64,000 nucleotides of DNA from Schizochytrium sp. CCTCC M209059 (Eukaryota; Sar; Bigyra; Thraustochytrida; Thraustochytriidae). The DNA is taken from assembly GCA_000818945.1 (NCBI GenBank), contig KN805374.1:520530-584529 (forward strand), given 5' to 3'. This document shows, piece by piece, positions 60,119 to 64,000 of this stretch. Positions within the stretch are counted from its first letter, which is position 1. Every line of letters starts with the position of its first letter. Both the position numbers and the translations under genes were made by a program. Under the pieces are notes generated by a model. That model was given only the letters and a program-made list of their open reading frames with translations, ran no database searches and was not told the origin of the DNA.

Positions 60119-60470
60119 TTCAAATCGCTCGCGCGAGTCGACTGCGCGAGCGAGCGATTGACCCGGCGCCGCTGTGGGGCGCGTAACTAACTGCGGTGCC
60201 TACCCGGCAAGGCACGGCGCGCCGAAGCGAGTCGACCAGTGGCCGCTGTGGGCGCCGCTGCGGGCTCGAGGAGCGGGAAAGGGGGAAATGAAATGAAAAT
60301 CGAAGAAAGAAAGAAAGAAAGAAAGAAGGAACCGAAAGCAGGAAGGAAAAAGAAGGAAGGGGAGGGGGCGCTCGCGCGCGAGCGAGCCGTGCCTCGCGGG
60401 CGCCTTGAAAGTTTGCCAACCTGGGCTCTCTTTCTCTCTCCCCGCGGCTCGCCTTTCTCTCCAGCCCAAG

Positions 60471-60474
<4 letters not shown>

Positions 60475-60506
<32 letters not shown>

Positions 60507-60508
60507 CC
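60475..60508. repeat. (CTGC)n tetranucleotide microsatellite
   Basis: Eight units in a GC-rich context. Confidence 0.95.
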
Positions 60509-60801
60509 GCTTCCGCTCGCGCTTGCGCTGGCGCGCGTCGCCTCGCCTCGTCTCGCGCCGACCGTGCCCCGCTTCCGGCCGAAAGCAAGCGCAAGCTGGG
60601 GCTGCGCGGCCGATGCTGTGCTGGAATGCAGGCGCTGTCTCCTCGCGGAGTGCTCGCACGATGCGCTACGCCGGGCGACCGCCGGAGAGCGGAGGCGGCG
60701 CAGGCGCCTCGGCCGCGCGCACCAGGCCGCTGCTGCCCGCCCGCCCGCCCGCGCGCGCCCACGCTCGCACGACGCGGCGGAGCGCTGGAGCGCTGCAGCG
60801 T

Positions 60802-60832
60802 TGGATGGATGGATGGATGGATGGATAGATGG
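60802..60832. repeat. (GGAT)n tetranucleotide microsatellite
   Basis: About seven units with one AGAT variant. Confidence 0.95.
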
Positions 60833-61024
60833 ATGCCGATGGTCGCGCCTTTTTTGAACCAAGACGGCTCGCCCAGCGCAGCCCAGCGCAGCGCAGCGCA
60901 GAGCAGCGCAGCGCAGACCTCGCCTCCAGGGAGACCACGCGGGCGCTCCGCGTCGCGCCTCGGGGCGGGCTTTCCGGCCTCGGCGCCTGGGGAGGGAGCG
61001 AGGGCGGGCGGGGCGCGGGCCTTG

Positions 61025-61372
<348 letters not shown>

Positions 61373-61804
61373 GCACTTTCCGCTCTTCTTCCCTTGGTGG
61401 GTGGGTGGTGTGGTGTTTGTTTGACGCAACGCCCCAAGGAGTCCTTGCAAAGAGGAAAATTCAAAATAGCCTACTACGGCTGCAACTACTAGGAGCCATT
61501 TAAAAAAAAAAGAGATTTCGAATCATGCCAGCGACCACCTATCGAACGAAGCCTCGCGCACAGAGCCGCGGCCGCCGAGCGGAAGCAGCCTCGGCCCCGG
61601 TCTCCGCTCCATTCGCGGCCGGCAGCTGCGGCTGCGGCCGCAATTTCACTGGCCATGGTGGGCGGCCGTCGATGCCTGCCCCCATCCTCCGGCGGCGAAG
61701 GCCGCGGTGCGGTCGAGACTAGACAGCGGTGCGGCCACACTCGAGAGGCCACACCCACAGCCAGCCCGCTGCTTCCGCGCGGTGAGCGAGCCGAGCCACG
61801 CCGG

Positions 61805-61892
61805 GCGGGCAGACAGACAGACACTTTACATAAGAGACAATCTGGCAGACAAACAGACAAACTAACAGGCAAACAGACAGACAGACTGACAG
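61805..61892. repeat. Degenerate (CAGA)n repeats
   Basis: Repeated CAGACAGACAGA and CAAACAGACAAACT variants over about 90 bp. Confidence 0.85.
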
Positions 61893-62439
61893 TCAGGGAG
61901 ACGACACATGCACCGCACGAGTCAGCTAGTTAGGTGAGACGCCGCTGCGGGCACGCGCGGCGTCTGCGGGGCTGGGGATCGTGGGAGGGCGGACTTTTCC
62001 TTCCCGCAGCGCGTGCGGGGAAGGTGGGAACGCCAGCTGCCCCGGCACTTCCGCTTCATTTTTTTCCTTATTGGGGTAAAAATCATCCATCCATCCATCT
62101 ATCGCCAGGCCGCGCCGGTGCAGGCTGAGCTTGCTCGCGACACGCCGAGCCCCCCTCTCCTCCCTCCCTCCCCCCTCCCTCTCTCGGCCCACCCTTCCCC
62201 CGCCGTCCCGCTTCGCCGGCCTCGCGGAACGCGGCGAACCCAACTGGCCGCCTCGAATACGCTGCGCGTTCTCTCTCCCTTTGCGACTATCTTCCTTTCA
62301 TTCTTTCATTCATTCATTCATTCTTTCTTTCTTTCTTTTTTCTCAAATGCTGGCCGCCGACCGGGATCTCGGGCTCCGCACGCGCTGCGCCGCGGCCGGC
62401 ACAGCGACAGCGACCACGGGGCGGGCGGTCAGCGGCGGC

Positions 62440-62482
62440 GGCAGGCCTAGGCTGCGGCCGCCGCAAACGCTAGCCCCGGCGC
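62440..62482. repeat. Dispersed repeat, copy A
   Basis: GGCCTAGGC followed 12 bases later by AAACGCTAGCCCC, the same 9-mer and 13-mer at the same spacing as copy B at 63488. The spacer differs. Confidence 0.6.
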
Positions 62483-63487
62483 CGATCGTCTCGCAGGAGG
62501 TCCATCACTTTCGGCGGCCATTTCCCCTTTCGCTTTCAGCTACGCTGCGCCGCGCTGCATGCATTCCTCGAGGAACTCGTCCGTCCGTTTACCAGGCTGG
62601 CTGCTGTCAGTCGGGAAGGTCATCCGGCGAGCAGGCCGTCGAGAAGACGCGCTGCCGCGCTGGCCCTCGTTGCGGTTTCTTTTTGCAGGTTCGAGTCCTC
62701 GTCTTCTTCTGCCTCTTCCCGGCGCGGAAGCGTCGCTGCCTTCCTGGCGAGGGTCCTCCTTCCTGGCCCGGCCGGGAGGGAGGGAGAGAGGGAGGGCAGC
62801 CAGCCGGGGACGGAGCGGCGGAGCGGCGGAGCGAGGCGGACGGCGCCGCGGAAATTGCGTGCATGCAATGCATGCATGCTTGCATGCTTGTTCATGTATG
62901 TGGAGGAGGGAGGGAAGCAAGGCCCTGGCCGCAGATGGGCGGCAGCTGCAGCTGCAGCTACAGCCGCACGGCACGGCGCGCGGGTTGCGGTTGGTTGCTT
63001 TCAACGCGCAAGTTCCGCACTCGTTTTGGGGTGGCGGTTGCTTTCTTCTTCCTGTACTTGCCGGCTGGTTCTGAGTTGCTTGGTGGCGAGAGAGCGAGAA
63101 AGGAGCAGGCTTCGTTGGCGCGGCGAGCCGTTGGGTCCACCCGCAGCCGCGCGCGAGAGGAGCCTCCCCCCTGCCGAAGCTGCCACAGGCCCGCCAGCTT
63201 CTTCCGGCGCCCCGCAGCGGCACGCGCGCGCCTTCCTCTCTCTCTGCCTGTACTGGACTGCGCGCACGCCACACTGTTTGCTACAATCATGATGCGTTAT
63301 TAGGTGCCACCGCGCCGGCGGCGAGGCGTTTGTTCGTTTGTTTGATTGTTTTTTCTACTTTTATGATTGGCTGTTTATTTGGTTGGTCCACAGGCCGGAA
63401 AACAGATGGGCGACTTGCGCGCCGGAAGAAGTTCACTTGCGCCGCGGAAAGAGGTCCTCTTGCGCGGGCCAAGAGTAGACAGCGCCG

Positions 63488-63526
63488 CGGGCCTAGGCGT
63501 GCACCACCAGAAACGCTAGCCCCGCC
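63488..63526. repeat. Dispersed repeat, copy B
   Basis: GGGCCTAGGC then 12 bases and AAACGCTAGCCCC, matching copy A at 62440. Flanks are only weakly alike. Confidence 0.6.
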
Positions 63527-64000
63527 GCGCGCCACGCGGCCAAGGAGCAGATCCCCCACAGCGGGCATCGTGGCGCTCGCTTGGATCGACTCTCTTGCTG
63601 TCTCACAGACGATAGTTTATTTATATCTTTTTACCTTTTCTATTTTTTTCGATCGCGCAGCAGCGGAGCGGAGGCTCGCCTCGTCTCGCCTCGCCTCGCC
63701 TCGCCTCGCCACGCCTCCCCGCGGCGGGACTCGGTTGCCTCGGCCTCGCGCAGCTCGTGACGCGCCCCGTCGCAATCGCACGCTGGCTGACGTGCTGGTG
63801 AGGAAGGAGAAAATCTAAATCTACGGCTTGGGATGGCACAAGGTCTCTGAAAACGAAAATTTTCTGCATCCCATCCCATCCCGACCCTTCTCGGCGTGCT
63901 GTACCTTCCTTCCCTCGGAACCTCCGCTTGCACAGGATTCGCAAAGACAGTCCACCGTACGAGCTCTTCGCCTCCGTCCGCGTTCCCGCGCCTGCGCGTC

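Noticed and set aside
62688..62698. Possible tRNA T-loop (GGTTCGAGTCC)
   Set aside because: No D-arm, anticodon arm or acceptor pairing found at the proper distance; only the 11-base motif matches.

Overview
The window looks like nuclear DNA of a free-living, intron-poor microbial eukaryote. The clues are a cytoplasmic dynein intermediate chain, ESCRT-III, a formin, a PROPPIN autophagy protein, a class C GPCR-like 7TM protein, mitochondrial proteins with presequences, two spliceosomal introns with GT-AG ends and recognisable branch sites, and proteins of ciliary or microtubule type. A stramenopile such as a thraustochytrid or other labyrinthulomycete is my best guess (compact genes, GC-rich third codon positions, cilium-type genes, few introns). 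That is inference, since no marker gene in the window proves it.

Layout. 0-32 kb: cytoplasmic dynein intermediate chain, branched-chain 2-oxoacid dehydrogenase E2, two long coiled-coil proteins, an ESCRT-III VPS2/CHMP2 protein, an orphan membrane protein, an FAD/[2Fe-2S] oxidoreductase ending in -SKL, a TOG-domain protein, a CFAP97-like/IQ protein, a formin and a VTT-domain (TVP38/TMEM64) membrane protein. Strands alternate strictly here. 33-39 kb: an EGF-like 7TM protein head-to-head with a class C GPCR-like 7TM protein, then a DEDDh RNA exonuclease. 39-57.5 kb: a WIPI/Atg18 PROPPIN, an ALKBH8-like dioxygenase head-to-head with RAD51C, an LRR protein, mitochondrial ClpX, methionyl-tRNA synthetase, a NEPRO/RMP1-like nucleolar protein, a type II membrane glycosyltransferase with one intron, and a four-repeat MYB factor. 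57.5-64 kb: a 6.5 kb repeat-dense stretch with no gene I can support.

Repeats are conspicuous and mostly have 4-bp (sometimes 5-bp) units. There is a 546-bp (TCAA)n array into which the ESCRT-III stop codon is embedded, a 348-bp (CTTT)n array, recurrent (AAGC)n tracts 5' of genes, and (GATC)n, (CTGG)n, (GACC)n, (CAGA)n and others. A roughly 175-bp tandem repeat lies between two convergent genes and supplies the C-terminus, including the peroxisomal -SKL signal, of the FAD oxidoreductase.

Functional links visible from content alone: much of the left half is cytoskeletal or membrane traffic (dynein, TOG, formin, CFAP97/IQ, coiled coils, ESCRT-III). The right half mixes organelle maintenance, RNA and tRNA metabolism and DNA repair. 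I see no operon-like co-functional cluster, virus, transposon with coding capacity, rRNA, tRNA or CRISPR array.
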